The position numbers and the translations under genes are program-made. The notes beneath the pieces were generated by a model that ran no database searches, had not been told where the DNA came from, and saw only the letters and a program-made list of their open reading frames with translations. 58,577 nucleotides of DNA from an uncultured Mycoplasmatota bacterium (GTDB lineage: Bacteria; Bacillota_I; Bacilli_A; RF39; UBA660): the NCBI GenBank assembly GCA_949288035.1, contig CASEIJ010000046.1, forward strand, positions 1 to 58,577, written 5' to 3'. How positions within the stretch are numbered: position 1 is the first letter of the stretch; each line of letters opens with the position of its first letter. This document shows positions 19,701 to 26,582 of the stretch, piece after piece.

Positions 19701-19806
19701 ATATTCCGACAATGAATGCAAGAATACTAACAAACATAATTGCTATTTCATATTGATGCTCATTGATATATTGAAATATCTTATGATATTTTTTCAGAAG
19801 CTTCAC
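16735..19806 (-). CDS. pbp1A: Class A penicillin-binding protein (PBP1A-type)
   Basis: 1023 residues; builds peptidoglycan by glycan polymerisation and peptide cross-linking. The GT51 domain has its catalytic Glu at 208 (A-T-E-D-S-R-F-F) and G-G-A-S-T-L-T-M-Q-I-A-K-N. The transpeptidase domain has S-T-A-K (Ser485, Lys488), S-R-N (545-547) and K-T-G-T (671-674). A fibronectin/Ig-like tail of about 200 residues follows, ending in a DUF5011-like repeat (Y-R-D-Q-G-V). The usual signal anchor is at ~129-153, but a further hydrophobic hairpin occupies residues ~21-60, joined by a basic linker. The GTG start at 19806 overlaps recU by 26 bases; an internal start near residue 66 cannot be excluded. 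Confidence 0.93.
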   Translation of the reverse strand: MKLLKKYHKIFQYINEHQYEIAIMFVSILAFIVGIFAVGFLKALIIILILDGILFSPNLISLISNMSKKNMEVTMEKKRTEARHARTGHAKPTDYTKGAHVASTRSARMTRNKKGTTKGKNKKKKIGKKILMVLLILGIICLVAFGIFMFFIIKDAPEFSPDKLYHQEASILYSSDGSVIKKLGSENREKISYDQLPEVLVDAIVATEDSRFFQHNGFDLPRFMRAGFGTLLGKNAGGASTLTMQIAKNHFTSTNRSITRKFTDIYMSIFQIEKHYTKEEIMEFYVNAPYLGSGAWGVEQACLTYFGKSAKDINLAEAAMIAGMFQAPNTYDPNINPDLTEKRRQTVLYLMKRHNYIDETEYKAALNLSVDKIVKTISTEDGEQTDRFKYQSFIDAVVEDVTERTGNNPYNVSMQIYTTMDKDKQEAVEDIMNGKTFKWENDVVQGAVAVVDVKTGALTAISNGRNISGANQLGRATKVKRQIGSTAKPIYDYGPGFEYQGWSTATPFADEPHSYSGTDTDDGGIENWNRTYQGWMTLRTALAESRNIPALKAFQQNKNSDIKNFAESLGLHPQVENGMVYESHALGGYDGEAPLTMAGAYAAFANGGYYTKPYTYTKIVYREDDKTEEVDAEKKKVMSPETAYMISNVLYNAADYGIGTSYLNGVHYGAKTGTSNFTEDLIKKKGYPSNAVNDLWVDGINTQYAISVWYGYDKQDDKYVSTTNTGGHRNLFKAIAGHFFTDKSEFTKPDGVVSVEVERETYPVKLPSANTPANMRITELFKKGTEPTEVSSRFAQLSDVSNVKSSISGNSVSISWNGIKTPAELDANSLSSWIGKVFTDSGYKNSYLQSRLGQNQSILGSVGYNIYAKQKDGSLRLIQFTNNTSITFTAKSTDNGTYIVKTCYSNFKAAEAPGVETTVNVSNVQGEITVSLVGSASMTVSLNGTYRDQGVVVKEDGKDVTTSAEVETSITNAAGIPASLDTFTSTAGTYTISYTITYEDYTKTITRKVTVVDNQTSGGTPTE

Positions 19807-20371
19807 CTTCTTTCTCCAATTCGTCTATTATTTTTAAATAATCGAGACGTGGAGCATATTTTGTTTCAATTATTTTTCCTTCTTTTTGAAAAAAAGAAAT
19901 AGGAATTGATTTTCTGTTGTTGTTTTCAATGAATGATATCAATTTACTACCATCTAAAAAATATGTCAAATTATAGTGAGTAAAGCGAACGATTAAAAAT
20001 CCAATTCCACCATGTTCTATAATCTTTTTTATGTGTTTAATTTGATGGGTATGAATGTTTGCGAGAGGAAAATAACTTTTGTTTCTTGTTTCTTTCGCTT
20101 CAAAATCAATATATTTTCCTTTATATACACCATTGTAATCTGTTGTCGATGGTGTTTTATAATATGCTTCTTTAATAACCGCGTCCATACGAGATTTAAA
20201 ATCTACTTTTACAACTGTAATTGGCGTTGGTTTTTTATAAATGACAGCAATATCATGAACAAGATAATATTCATTTGTCACATTGATGTCATGTTCTAAA
20301 CTCATCCCTCGGTTACCATGTAATATATAGGATTGTTTTACTTTTGTTCCGTTTGGATAATTCACAAGCAT
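19781..20371 (-). CDS. recU: Holliday junction resolvase RecU
   Basis: 196 residues with RecU hallmarks. These are N-Y-P-N-G-T-K near the start, N-R-G-M-S-L-E-H-D-I-N, and I-A-V-I-Y-K-K-P-T-P. The nuclease core is K-E-A-Y-Y-K-T-P-S-T-T-D-Y-N-G-V-Y-K-G-K-Y-I-D-F-E-A-K, whose Asp, Glu and Lys bind the metal. The C-terminal A-P-R-L-D-Y-L-K-I-I also matches. It cuts Holliday junctions in recombination and chromosome segregation. recU followed by a class A PBP, with overlapping ends, is the Bacillus arrangement. A minus-strand TATAAT lies at 20383-20388. Confidence 0.96.
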   Translation of the reverse strand: MLVNYPNGTKVKQSYILHGNRGMSLEHDINVTNEYYLVHDIAVIYKKPTPITVVKVDFKSRMDAVIKEAYYKTPSTTDYNGVYKGKYIDFEAKETRNKSYFPLANIHTHQIKHIKKIIEHGGIGFLIVRFTHYNLTYFLDGSKLISFIENNNRKSIPISFFQKEGKIIETKYAPRLDYLKIIDELEKEGEASEKIS

Positions 20372-20435
20372 TCACCATCTCTATTATACTATAAAGTATT
20401 CAATTTTTCTACTAGATTTTCTTATCTTTCATACT

Positions 20436-20465
20436 TTGACATATAAAAGAAATACGTGTTATAAT
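20436..20465 (+). promoter_or_regulatory. Sigma-A promoter of ysxC
   Basis: A consensus TTGACA (20436-20441), an 18-bp spacer and consensus TATAAT (20460-20465). It is divergent from recU. Confidence 0.85.
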
Positions 20466-20490
20466 GAATCTGTGAAATTTAGGTGATATC

Positions 20491-21078
20491 ATGAAAATTA
20501 ACCATGTCAATTTAGAAATATCAGCGGTCAGACGTAGTCAATATCCGACTGATAATAAACCAGAATTTTTATTAGTAGGACGTTCTAACGTTGGAAAAAG
20601 TAGTTTTATCAATACATTAATTCATAGAAAAAACTATGCGCGTACTTCATCACAGCCGGGAAAAACACAAACGATTAATTTTTATTTAGTCAATGATGAA
20701 TTTTATTTAGTAGATGCACCAGGTTATGGATTTGCAAACGTCAGTAAACCAATGCGTAAGAAATTTGGATTGATGATGGAAGATTATTTAATTAATCGAC
20801 CTAATTTAAAAAATGTGTTTATGTTAATTGATTTTCGTCATAAACCAACCAGTGATGATTTAATGATGTATCAATTTTTAAAATATTATGATATTCCAGT
20901 TACAATTGTGGCTACAAAAGTAGATAAAGTAGGAATTACAAATCGTCAAAAACAGCGTAATTTAATTTTAGATCAATTAGATCTTGTCGTTGGTGATGAT
21001 TTTGTGATGTTTTCTAGTGTTACTAAACTGGGAAAAGAAGAAATTTACGATCGAATTGAAAGAACTACCGAAATATAA
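20491..21078 (+). CDS. ysxC: Ribosome biogenesis GTPase YsxC/EngB
   Basis: 195 residues, standard for this TrmE-Era-EngA-like GTPase. G1 is G-R-S-N-V-G-K-S-S, G2 lies in R-T-S-S-Q-P-G-K-T-Q-T-I-N-F-Y, G3 is D-A-P-G-Y-G-F-A, G4 is T-K-V-D-K and G5 is S-S-V-T. It helps assemble the 50S subunit and is usually essential. It has its own perfect promoter; a second small gene follows 47 bases later and der lies beyond, so this is a ribosome-assembly neighbourhood. Confidence 0.96.
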   Translation: MKINHVNLEISAVRRSQYPTDNKPEFLLVGRSNVGKSSFINTLIHRKNYARTSSQPGKTQTINFYLVNDEFYLVDAPGYGFANVSKPMRKKFGLMMEDYLINRPNLKNVFMLIDFRHKPTSDDLMMYQFLKYYDIPVTIVATKVDKVGITNRQKQRNLILDQLDLVVGDDFVMFSSVTKLGKEEIYDRIERTTEI

Positions 21079-21125
21079 GGAACAAAAGCATATTCTTACA
21101 ATAGACTAATACTAGGTGATTGATT

Positions 21126-21620
21126 TTGAAACTAGTATTTCTAGATAAAGAGAATATGCTTCTTTTTTTGAACGCTGTTCAAACGCATCAATTATCTTTT
21201 GAACAAAGAGACAAATTAGAACCGCAACTAAAATCATTACTATTAAAACTAAAACATATTTATCATCTTTCTTTTTGTGGTTATTATACAATTTATGTAT
21301 ATCAAGATCCTTTATATGGAAACATTTTAAAAATACATCGTGAAAATTTAGATGAGTTTGATTATTTACAAGATGAAATAGAATTATGTTTACATATTGA
21401 AAAAAATAGTAAAATATTATATCGAATTGAAGATCCATGTGATGTCAGAAAAAAGTGGCATAAAAAAACAAAACTATATTATTACGATCATCAATTCTAT
21501 TTTTATATGATAGAAAATATGTCACAATTAGAATTAGGTCAATTTCTCGAATTTACAGAACCTTGCTTTCAAAACACACGTGAAATATTAACTTATGGAA
21601 AAGTATTAGATAGTTGGTAG
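21126..21620 (+). CDS. Unknown protein, weakly MecA-like in its C-terminal half
   Basis: 164 residues from TTG 21126, chosen because AGGTG (21114-21118) is then 7 bases away. No membrane segment or catalytic motif. The C-terminal pattern (K-L-Y-Y-Y-D-H-Q-F-Y-F-Y-M, a variable stretch, then I-L-T-Y-G-K) recalls the C-terminal domain of MecA-type ClpC adaptors, and the N-terminal L-F-L-D-K-E-N could match its start. I see this by eye only. It lies between ysxC and der. Treat as hypothetical. Confidence 0.6.
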   Translation: MKLVFLDKENMLLFLNAVQTHQLSFEQRDKLEPQLKSLLLKLKHIYHLSFCGYYTIYVYQDPLYGNILKIHRENLDEFDYLQDEIELCLHIEKNSKILYRIEDPCDVRKKWHKKTKLYYYDHQFYFYMIENMSQLELGQFLEFTEPCFQNTREILTYGKVLDSW

Positions 21621-21642
21621 AATAAAAAAAATGTGTTATAAT
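21614..21642 (+). promoter_or_regulatory. Sigma-A promoter of der
   Basis: TTGGTA (21614-21619), a 17-bp spacer and TATAAT (21637-21642). The -35 overlaps the end of the preceding gene. Confidence 0.75.
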
Positions 21643-21667
21643 ACCGGAAGAAAACGAGGGGATACTT

Positions 21668-22981
21668 ATGAGAAAACCAGTTGTCGCATTACTTGGAAGA
21701 CCAAATGTCGGGAAAAGTACATTATTTAATCGTATGGTAGGAAAGAAAATTTCTATTATTGAAGATACACCAGGAGTTACTAGAGATCGTATCTATGGAA
21801 ATGTAAAATTTAAAGATTATACATTTCATTTGATCGATACTGGAGGAATTGATCTAGCAGATGAACATTTTAATGATTCGATTAAAGTACAAGCAGAATT
21901 AGCGCTCGATGAAGCAGATTTAATTTTATTTGTTGTCGATGGAAAAGAAGGTCTTACCGCCAATGATTACGCAGTAAGAGATATGTTATTAAAATCACAG
22001 AAACCGGTTATCGTTGTAATCAATAAAATGGATTCTAAATTAGCCAAAGAAAATATTTATGATTTTTACGAATTAGGTTTAGATACTTATATGCCAGTGA
22101 GTGGAGAACAAAACGAAGGTATCTATGATTTATTAGAAGAAATTACAAAAGACTTTCCTGAAATGGAAGAAGAATACGAAGATGGAATTGTTAAATTTTG
22201 TGTCATTGGAAGACCAAATGTTGGGAAAAGTAGTTTAGTAAATGCGATTGTAGGAGAAGAGCGCGTCATTGTTTCAGATGTAGCGGGAACAACCAGAGAT
22301 GCGATTGATACAAGATTTCGTTATCACGATCATGATTATGTTGTGATTGATACTGCTGGTATGAGAAAACGTGGAAAAGTATATGAAGCAGTTGAAAAAT
22401 ATAGTTTATTACGTTCTTTAAAAGCGATTGATCGAAGTGATGTATGTTTAATTGTAATCAATGCAGAAGAAGGAATTATAGAACATGATAAGCATATTGC
22501 AGGTTATGCTTTAGATGCTGGAAAAGCAGTTGTATTAGTAGTCAATAAATGGGATACAATTGATGATAAAGATTCTAAAATGAAAGAGTTTAAAGAATTA
22601 TTAAAGTATGAATTTCAATTTATGACATATGCTCCAATTGTATTCTTAAGTGCGAAAACAAAAAAAAGAATACATACTTTAATGCCAGAAATTTTAAAAG
22701 TATATGAAAATAGTAGAAGAGAAATTAAAACAAGTGTATTAAATGATGTTATTCGTGATGCCTATGCACTTAATTTGCCACCTAGTTATAAAGGTAAAAG
22801 ATTAAAAATTTATTTTTCTAACCAAGCATCAACACAACCACCAACATTTAATATCCAAGTAAACAGTAAAGGATTAATCCATTTCTCTTATGAAAGATAT
22901 TTAGAAAATAAATTACGTGAAGCATTTGATTTTGAGGGAACACCAATTATCCTACAATTTAAAAATAAAGGAGAACAATAA
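21668..22981 (+). CDS. der: GTPase Der (EngA)
   Basis: 437 residues with two tandem GTPase domains and a C-terminal KH-like domain, the unique Der layout. First G1 is G-R-P-N-V-G-K-S-T and G3 is D-T-G-G. Second G1 is G-R-P-N-V-G-K-S-S and G3 is D-T-A-G-M. G4 motifs are N-K-M-D and N-K-W-D. It is essential for 50S ribosome maturation. The start ATG 21668 has GAGGGG upstream. Its own sigma-A promoter and a terminator delimit it. Confidence 0.97.
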   Translation: MRKPVVALLGRPNVGKSTLFNRMVGKKISIIEDTPGVTRDRIYGNVKFKDYTFHLIDTGGIDLADEHFNDSIKVQAELALDEADLILFVVDGKEGLTANDYAVRDMLLKSQKPVIVVINKMDSKLAKENIYDFYELGLDTYMPVSGEQNEGIYDLLEEITKDFPEMEEEYEDGIVKFCVIGRPNVGKSSLVNAIVGEERVIVSDVAGTTRDAIDTRFRYHDHDYVVIDTAGMRKRGKVYEAVEKYSLLRSLKAIDRSDVCLIVINAEEGIIEHDKHIAGYALDAGKAVVLVVNKWDTIDDKDSKMKEFKELLKYEFQFMTYAPIVFLSAKTKKRIHTLMPEILKVYENSRREIKTSVLNDVIRDAYALNLPPSYKGKRLKIYFSNQASTQPPTFNIQVNSKGLIHFSYERYLENKLREAFDFEGTPIILQFKNKGEQ

Positions 22982-23047
22982 AAATTCTTTCATGTATATG
23001 AAATGTTTCAAATGTTTGGTCAATAGGACTCGTAAAGATTTATTATG

Positions 23048-23077
23048 AGAAAGTTACATGGTAGCTTTCTTTTTTTG
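23048..23077 (+). terminator. Terminator after der
   Basis: A 10-bp stem (23048-23057 with 23061-23070, one G-U pair), a tight loop and a run of T. Nothing else was seen in the 66 bases between der and this hairpin. Confidence 0.75.
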
Positions 23078-23078
23078 A

Positions 23079-23105
23079 ACTTCTAAAAAAGTATGACATA
23101 TACTA
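23079..23105 (+). promoter_or_regulatory. Candidate sigma-K promoter of spoVIF
   Basis: A -35 AC (23079-23080), a 16-bp spacer and CATATACTA (23097-23105), matching the sigma-K consensus AC-N16/17-CATAnnnTA. Bacillus spoVIF is a late mother-cell gene, which supports the reading. Confidence 0.62.
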
Positions 23106-23126
23106 TCATAGAAAGAGGGTAGTAGT

Positions 23127-23369
23127 TTGAAATTTACTGATAGTTTTTTTGATAAAGTGGAAAAGAAAACCAATGTAAAGAAAGATACTATTTTAGATCT
23201 TGCGAAAAAATTACAGCAAAATGATTTAAAAAATGAAGGGACGTTACGTGAAGTCATTCAAGAATTAGGAAAAATGACTGGAAAAGAAGTGTCAAAAGAG
23301 AAAGAAGATAAGATTGTAAGTGCAGTAATGAATGATAAAGTACCAAAAGACATGAATCAGTTTTTTTAA
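23127..23369 (+). CDS. spoVIF: Stage VI sporulation protein F
   Basis: 80 residues, close to Bacillus SpoVIF (YjcC). The match includes F-F-D-K-V-E-K-K-T-N-V and L-D-L-A-K-K-L-Q, then T-L-R-E-V-I-Q-E-L and the diagnostic V-S-K-E-K-E-D-K-I-V. In Bacillus it is needed for assembly of late coat proteins. It begins at TTG 23127 behind AGAGGG. It sits immediately upstream of the TasA-like locus, a hint that the locus may concern the spore. Confidence 0.88.
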   Translation: MKFTDSFFDKVEKKTNVKKDTILDLAKKLQQNDLKNEGTLREVIQELGKMTGKEVSKEKEDKIVSAVMNDKVPKDMNQFF

Positions 23370-23401
23370 TTGTTAATTTGTGTCAATTATGATGAAATAG
23401 C

Positions 23402-23430
23402 TTGCTCAACTTTTTTTTGAATGATACAAT
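23402..23430 (+). promoter_or_regulatory. Sigma-A-type promoter of the 23454 gene
   Basis: TTGCTC (23402-23407), a 17-bp spacer and TACAAT (23425-23430). Confidence 0.6.
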
Positions 23431-23453
23431 GAGTATTGTAGGAGAGTGAAGAT

Positions 23454-24098
23454 ATGGATGAAGTTGTTATATTACAAGATCAATACAACAAATTAAGAGA
23501 ACATATTTTAACAACTGCAATCGGGTTATTAAAGTCATTCTCTACATTGGAATTAGAAGAAATTACCAAAAAGATAGAGAGATGTTCTCCTGTACCCTTA
23601 CAAGAGGAAGAAAAAGAGTTTATCACTAATACGTTAATTACTCATTTTAATGATTGGTGTGTAGCTCGTAAAGAAGCGGAAGCAGAAGATGAAATAGAAA
23701 AATTAGATCGGGATAAAAAAGTACCTAAAGGTTTGACAGAAGTTGGAAAACAAAAAGTAGTACTTAATATTCAAAAGAATTTAAATCAGTTACAAGCATG
23801 TATTTATGAATTTTATGTTCCATCTAATACATCTGCTTATAATGATTTTACTTCTCGTAGTACAGAAGATATCGTCAATTATTTTATAGAACATGACCGT
23901 ATGGATTTTTTTGAAATCAATCAATTAAAAAAAGATATTTCAATGTTGTTAGATCAGTATTTAACGAATTTTGATGATTCTTATCACCAAATTTATAGTC
24001 AGTACTTTTTTAAATTAGATATGGGAATTCAGAAATATTTAAATCGTGAAAAGAAAAGTCCCAAAACTGAAAAAAAGAAAGTGAAAGTCAGTCGATAA
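23454..24098 (+). CDS. Helical cytoplasmic protein of unknown function
   Basis: 214 residues, almost entirely predicted alpha-helix, with no signal peptide or membrane segment and a lysine-rich C-terminal tail (K-K-K-V-K-V-S-R). No catalytic motif is visible and I recognise no family. It has its own sigma-A-type promoter and a terminator, so it is separate from the sip-like operon that begins 60 bases later. Its position at the left edge of the TasA-like locus makes a functional link possible but unproven. Confidence 0.72.
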   Translation: MDEVVILQDQYNKLREHILTTAIGLLKSFSTLELEEITKKIERCSPVPLQEEEKEFITNTLITHFNDWCVARKEAEAEDEIEKLDRDKKVPKGLTEVGKQKVVLNIQKNLNQLQACIYEFYVPSNTSAYNDFTSRSTEDIVNYFIEHDRMDFFEINQLKKDISMLLDQYLTNFDDSYHQIYSQYFFKLDMGIQKYLNREKKSPKTEKKKVKVSR

Positions 24099-24114
24099 AA
24101 TACTGGCTTTTTCT
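24084..24114 (+). terminator. Terminator after the 23454 gene
   Basis: A 9-bp stem AAAGTCAGT/ACTGGCTTT (one G-U pair) with a 9-base loop holding the stop codon, then a T-rich tail. Confidence 0.75.
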
Positions 24115-24159
24115 TTGCAAACAAAAATATTTATGATATGATTATAATGGTGATAGTAG

Positions 24160-24669
24160 ATGAAAATCTTGAAGTATATTTTTCTTATTTGTTATATGTT
24201 GTTGGTATTCGCTACTACTTTTTTCTTGTTTACTTTTAATCAATTTTCTAGTAGTCAAATCGGTGATGTAACCATTATGGGACTTAAAAAAGATGTTGGT
24301 TCTTTTAATAAGGGAGATTTATTAATTGCTGTAAAAAAGAAAGAGCAAGTAAAAAAGAACGATGAAATTATCTATTACAATACAAAACAAGGGAAACATG
24401 AAGTTACTTTGGAACGTGTTGAAGATGTGATGAAAACAAATAAGAATGAGTATACTTATGTGATTCAAGATGGACTTTTTCTATCAAGTGAATATTTAAT
24501 TGGAGAAGTAAATCATATTACGGCAATACCTTTCTTAGGATATTGTTATCTATTATTTACAAGTAAGATTGGATATCCTGTGTTAATTATACTTCCTATT
24601 ACCATTGCGTTTATCTTTTTTATAAGAAAATATAGAGGAACCATGAAACATGAGAAAAATAAGAATTAA
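24160..24669 (+). CDS. SipW-like signal peptidase homologue lacking catalytic residues
   Basis: 169 residues with the layout of archaeal/SipW-type signal peptidases: an N-terminal TM (7-27), a periplasm-facing beta domain and a C-terminal TM (~143-160). The position of the catalytic Ser (eight residues before the conserved G-D at 52-53) is Lys44. The T-H-R-V catalytic-His motif is replaced by L-E-R-V (84-87). The S-S-E-Y-L-I-G-E-V segment of the family is kept. It is therefore predicted to be inactive as a protease, perhaps a scaffold or regulator. The stop overlaps the next gene, an exported protein, by 20 bases, as in working sipW-substrate pairs. Confidence 0.78.
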   Translation: MKILKYIFLICYMLLVFATTFFLFTFNQFSSSQIGDVTIMGLKKDVGSFNKGDLLIAVKKKEQVKKNDEIIYYNTKQGKHEVTLERVEDVMKTNKNEYTYVIQDGLFLSSEYLIGEVNHITAIPFLGYCYLLFTSKIGYPVLIILPITIAFIFFIRKYRGTMKHEKNKN

Positions 24670-25579
24670 GAAATTAACCCGATTTCAACGTCGTGTTTTT
24701 CTTATTGTTGGTATTTGTGTTTTTTTAACCATTGGTTTTACTTTAGGAAGATATGTTTATCACAAAGTGTTAGACTTTTATTTCAGAACACAAAACTTTT
24801 ATTTTGAAAGTGATAAATTAACTGCAGATGGTGCTTATTATTCTTTGGATTATTGGAATGGGGTTGACCCATATCAAATTGTTGTCAATGTAAATAGTTT
24901 TAAAAATAGTGAGTTAAAAAGTAATAGTGATATTGAATATGAAGTGAGTTTGAATTGTTCTGATACGATTATTTGTAGTAGTACCAAAGAAAAGGGAACT
25001 ATCTACCATGATTCAAATACAGATTATTTCATTGTTACATTGACACCGAATCAAGCATTTAAAGATGGTGATAGTGTTGTTGCGGAAATTATCGCGACTT
25101 CTACCAGTCCTTATCAGAAAAAACTATCTGCTCAATTTAAATTAGTAGTTGGGACTTATGGTTTAAGTCATGAGATTACCGACCATGAAAACGATGTTTA
25201 TTTAGAAGTAAAAATTACGAATACATTACTTACTTATACAGTCAAAGAAGCATTTGGTAGTTATCAAGTAGGTGCTCAATTATCTATTTCAGAATATAAT
25301 GCCCTGAGTGATGAAGATAAAAAGAAATGTGTATCTGCAAGTATTACTTTAGAGTTTGATCCCAATGTTGTCTATATAAATAATAACAGTACAACGTTTT
25401 TACAGGCATATCAAATTAAAACAGAAAAATTAAATGGTTATGATTATGTCAATCAATTTACATTTGATATGGAAGCATCTAGTAGTAGTGTTGTAAAATT
25501 CTATAAAAAAGATGCATCAAAAGATTATTCTAGTAATGGAGATTCTGATGGTGTTGTAAAAGTACATTATGATTATTAG
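24650..25579 (+). CDS. Membrane-anchored extracytoplasmic protein, TasA-locus type
   Basis: 309 residues. A basic N-terminus precedes one hydrophobic helix (~15-33), after which the sequence reads L-G-R-Y-V-Y, then Y-F-R-T-Q-N-F-Y-F-E-S-D-K-L. That F-Y-F-x-S-D-x-L pattern follows the signal region of many SipW-dependent proteins. The rest is beta-rich, with a Cys pair (C-S-D-T-I-I-C-S) and an N/D/S-rich C-terminus without a sorting motif. The residues after the helix do not show a clear cleavage site, so it may stay anchored. Its start lies inside the sip-like gene, implying co-translation with that protein. Confidence 0.72.
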   Translation: MRKIRIKKLTRFQRRVFLIVGICVFLTIGFTLGRYVYHKVLDFYFRTQNFYFESDKLTADGAYYSLDYWNGVDPYQIVVNVNSFKNSELKSNSDIEYEVSLNCSDTIICSSTKEKGTIYHDSNTDYFIVTLTPNQAFKDGDSVVAEIIATSTSPYQKKLSAQFKLVVGTYGLSHEITDHENDVYLEVKITNTLLTYTVKEAFGSYQVGAQLSISEYNALSDEDKKKCVSASITLEFDPNVVYINNNSTTFLQAYQIKTEKLNGYDYVNQFTFDMEASSSSVVKFYKKDASKDYSSNGDSDGVVKVHYDY

Positions 25580-25590
25580 GAGTTGGTTAG

Positions 25591-26571
25591 ATGAGTTGCA
25601 ATATTGTACAAGAATATGTCTCATTTTCACAAAAAGCAATTAAAAAGTATTTACAATCTATTTTGGGTCATTATTTTGATCAAGATATTTACGATGATTT
25701 GATTAATGCTTATGTAAATACACGCTATTATAATTTATATCCTGAAGTACATACACGATTTGAGGCAAATATTGTTTATTATTTGAAAAAAGCATTAGCT
25801 GGAGTCAAAGATGATAAAAGATATCAAAAGAAAGCAAAATATATGTTTTCTATGTTTAAATATATTTTGTATTTTGATCATGTTTGTGAATGTGATTCTG
25901 TCCGTACTTTAATTTCCGAGATTGCGAAATATCGAACAGAAGAGTTAGGAATTGAAGATGATCAATTTGAAGTAAACTTTTATCACCAATTAAAAGATGA
26001 TTTAACTGCAAAAGAAGAATTTATCGATAAGTTTCAAGATAAGAACTTTAGTATCAACTATGTAAAAGTAAATCAAAATCAAATTTTTGATTGTCAGTTA
26101 GAACATCATTTGAAGTTTTCTAAATTATATAGTGAATATGCCATTACAAAAGTATTTAATAATAAAGATATGCAGGAACAGAAATTGTTTGTGACATATT
26201 CTTTGGTTGGTGTCAAAATATTACAAGATATTATTAAAGGGATTTTTCACAAATGTTATTTAGTGGATTATAAATTAGAGTTAAAAGATAAACAGAAGAA
26301 GAAAAAAAGATTATTGACGATGATTGATAATGATATTACAAAAGAAAAGTTAGCTTTAAAGATATTGTGGAAAGATTATGTAACAGCGAAAGAAGAGGTA
26401 TATGAATTAACGAGAAATGGATTTCATGTTGCTATTGTATTGGATGATTCTTTCTTATTAAATGATGAGACAATGGTATTATTGAAAATATTTACTTATG
26501 TGATTACTAATCACAATGAAATGTTTGAAAAATTAAAAGGGCAATTCGATGTGTTATATATACCAAGTTAG
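25591..26571 (+). CDS. Unknown cytoplasmic protein upstream of the AAA+ ATPase
   Basis: 326 residues, predicted mostly helical (V-Q-E-Y-V-S-F-S-Q-K-A-I-K-K-Y-L at the start). A more mixed C-terminal part has a hydrophobic strand pattern (H-V-A-I-V-L-D-D-S-F-L). No signal peptide, membrane helix or known motif was found. It lies 11 bases after the preceding gene and 11 bases before the McrB-like ATPase gene, so the three are probably one transcript. It may be a subunit or adaptor of that ATPase; this is inference from gene order only. Confidence 0.72.
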   Translation: MSCNIVQEYVSFSQKAIKKYLQSILGHYFDQDIYDDLINAYVNTRYYNLYPEVHTRFEANIVYYLKKALAGVKDDKRYQKKAKYMFSMFKYILYFDHVCECDSVRTLISEIAKYRTEELGIEDDQFEVNFYHQLKDDLTAKEEFIDKFQDKNFSINYVKVNQNQIFDCQLEHHLKFSKLYSEYAITKVFNNKDMQEQKLFVTYSLVGVKILQDIIKGIFHKCYLVDYKLELKDKQKKKKRLLTMIDNDITKEKLALKILWKDYVTAKEEVYELTRNGFHVAIVLDDSFLLNDETMVLLKIFTYVITNHNEMFEKLKGQFDVLYIPS

Positions 26572-26582
26572 AAGGTGGATGA

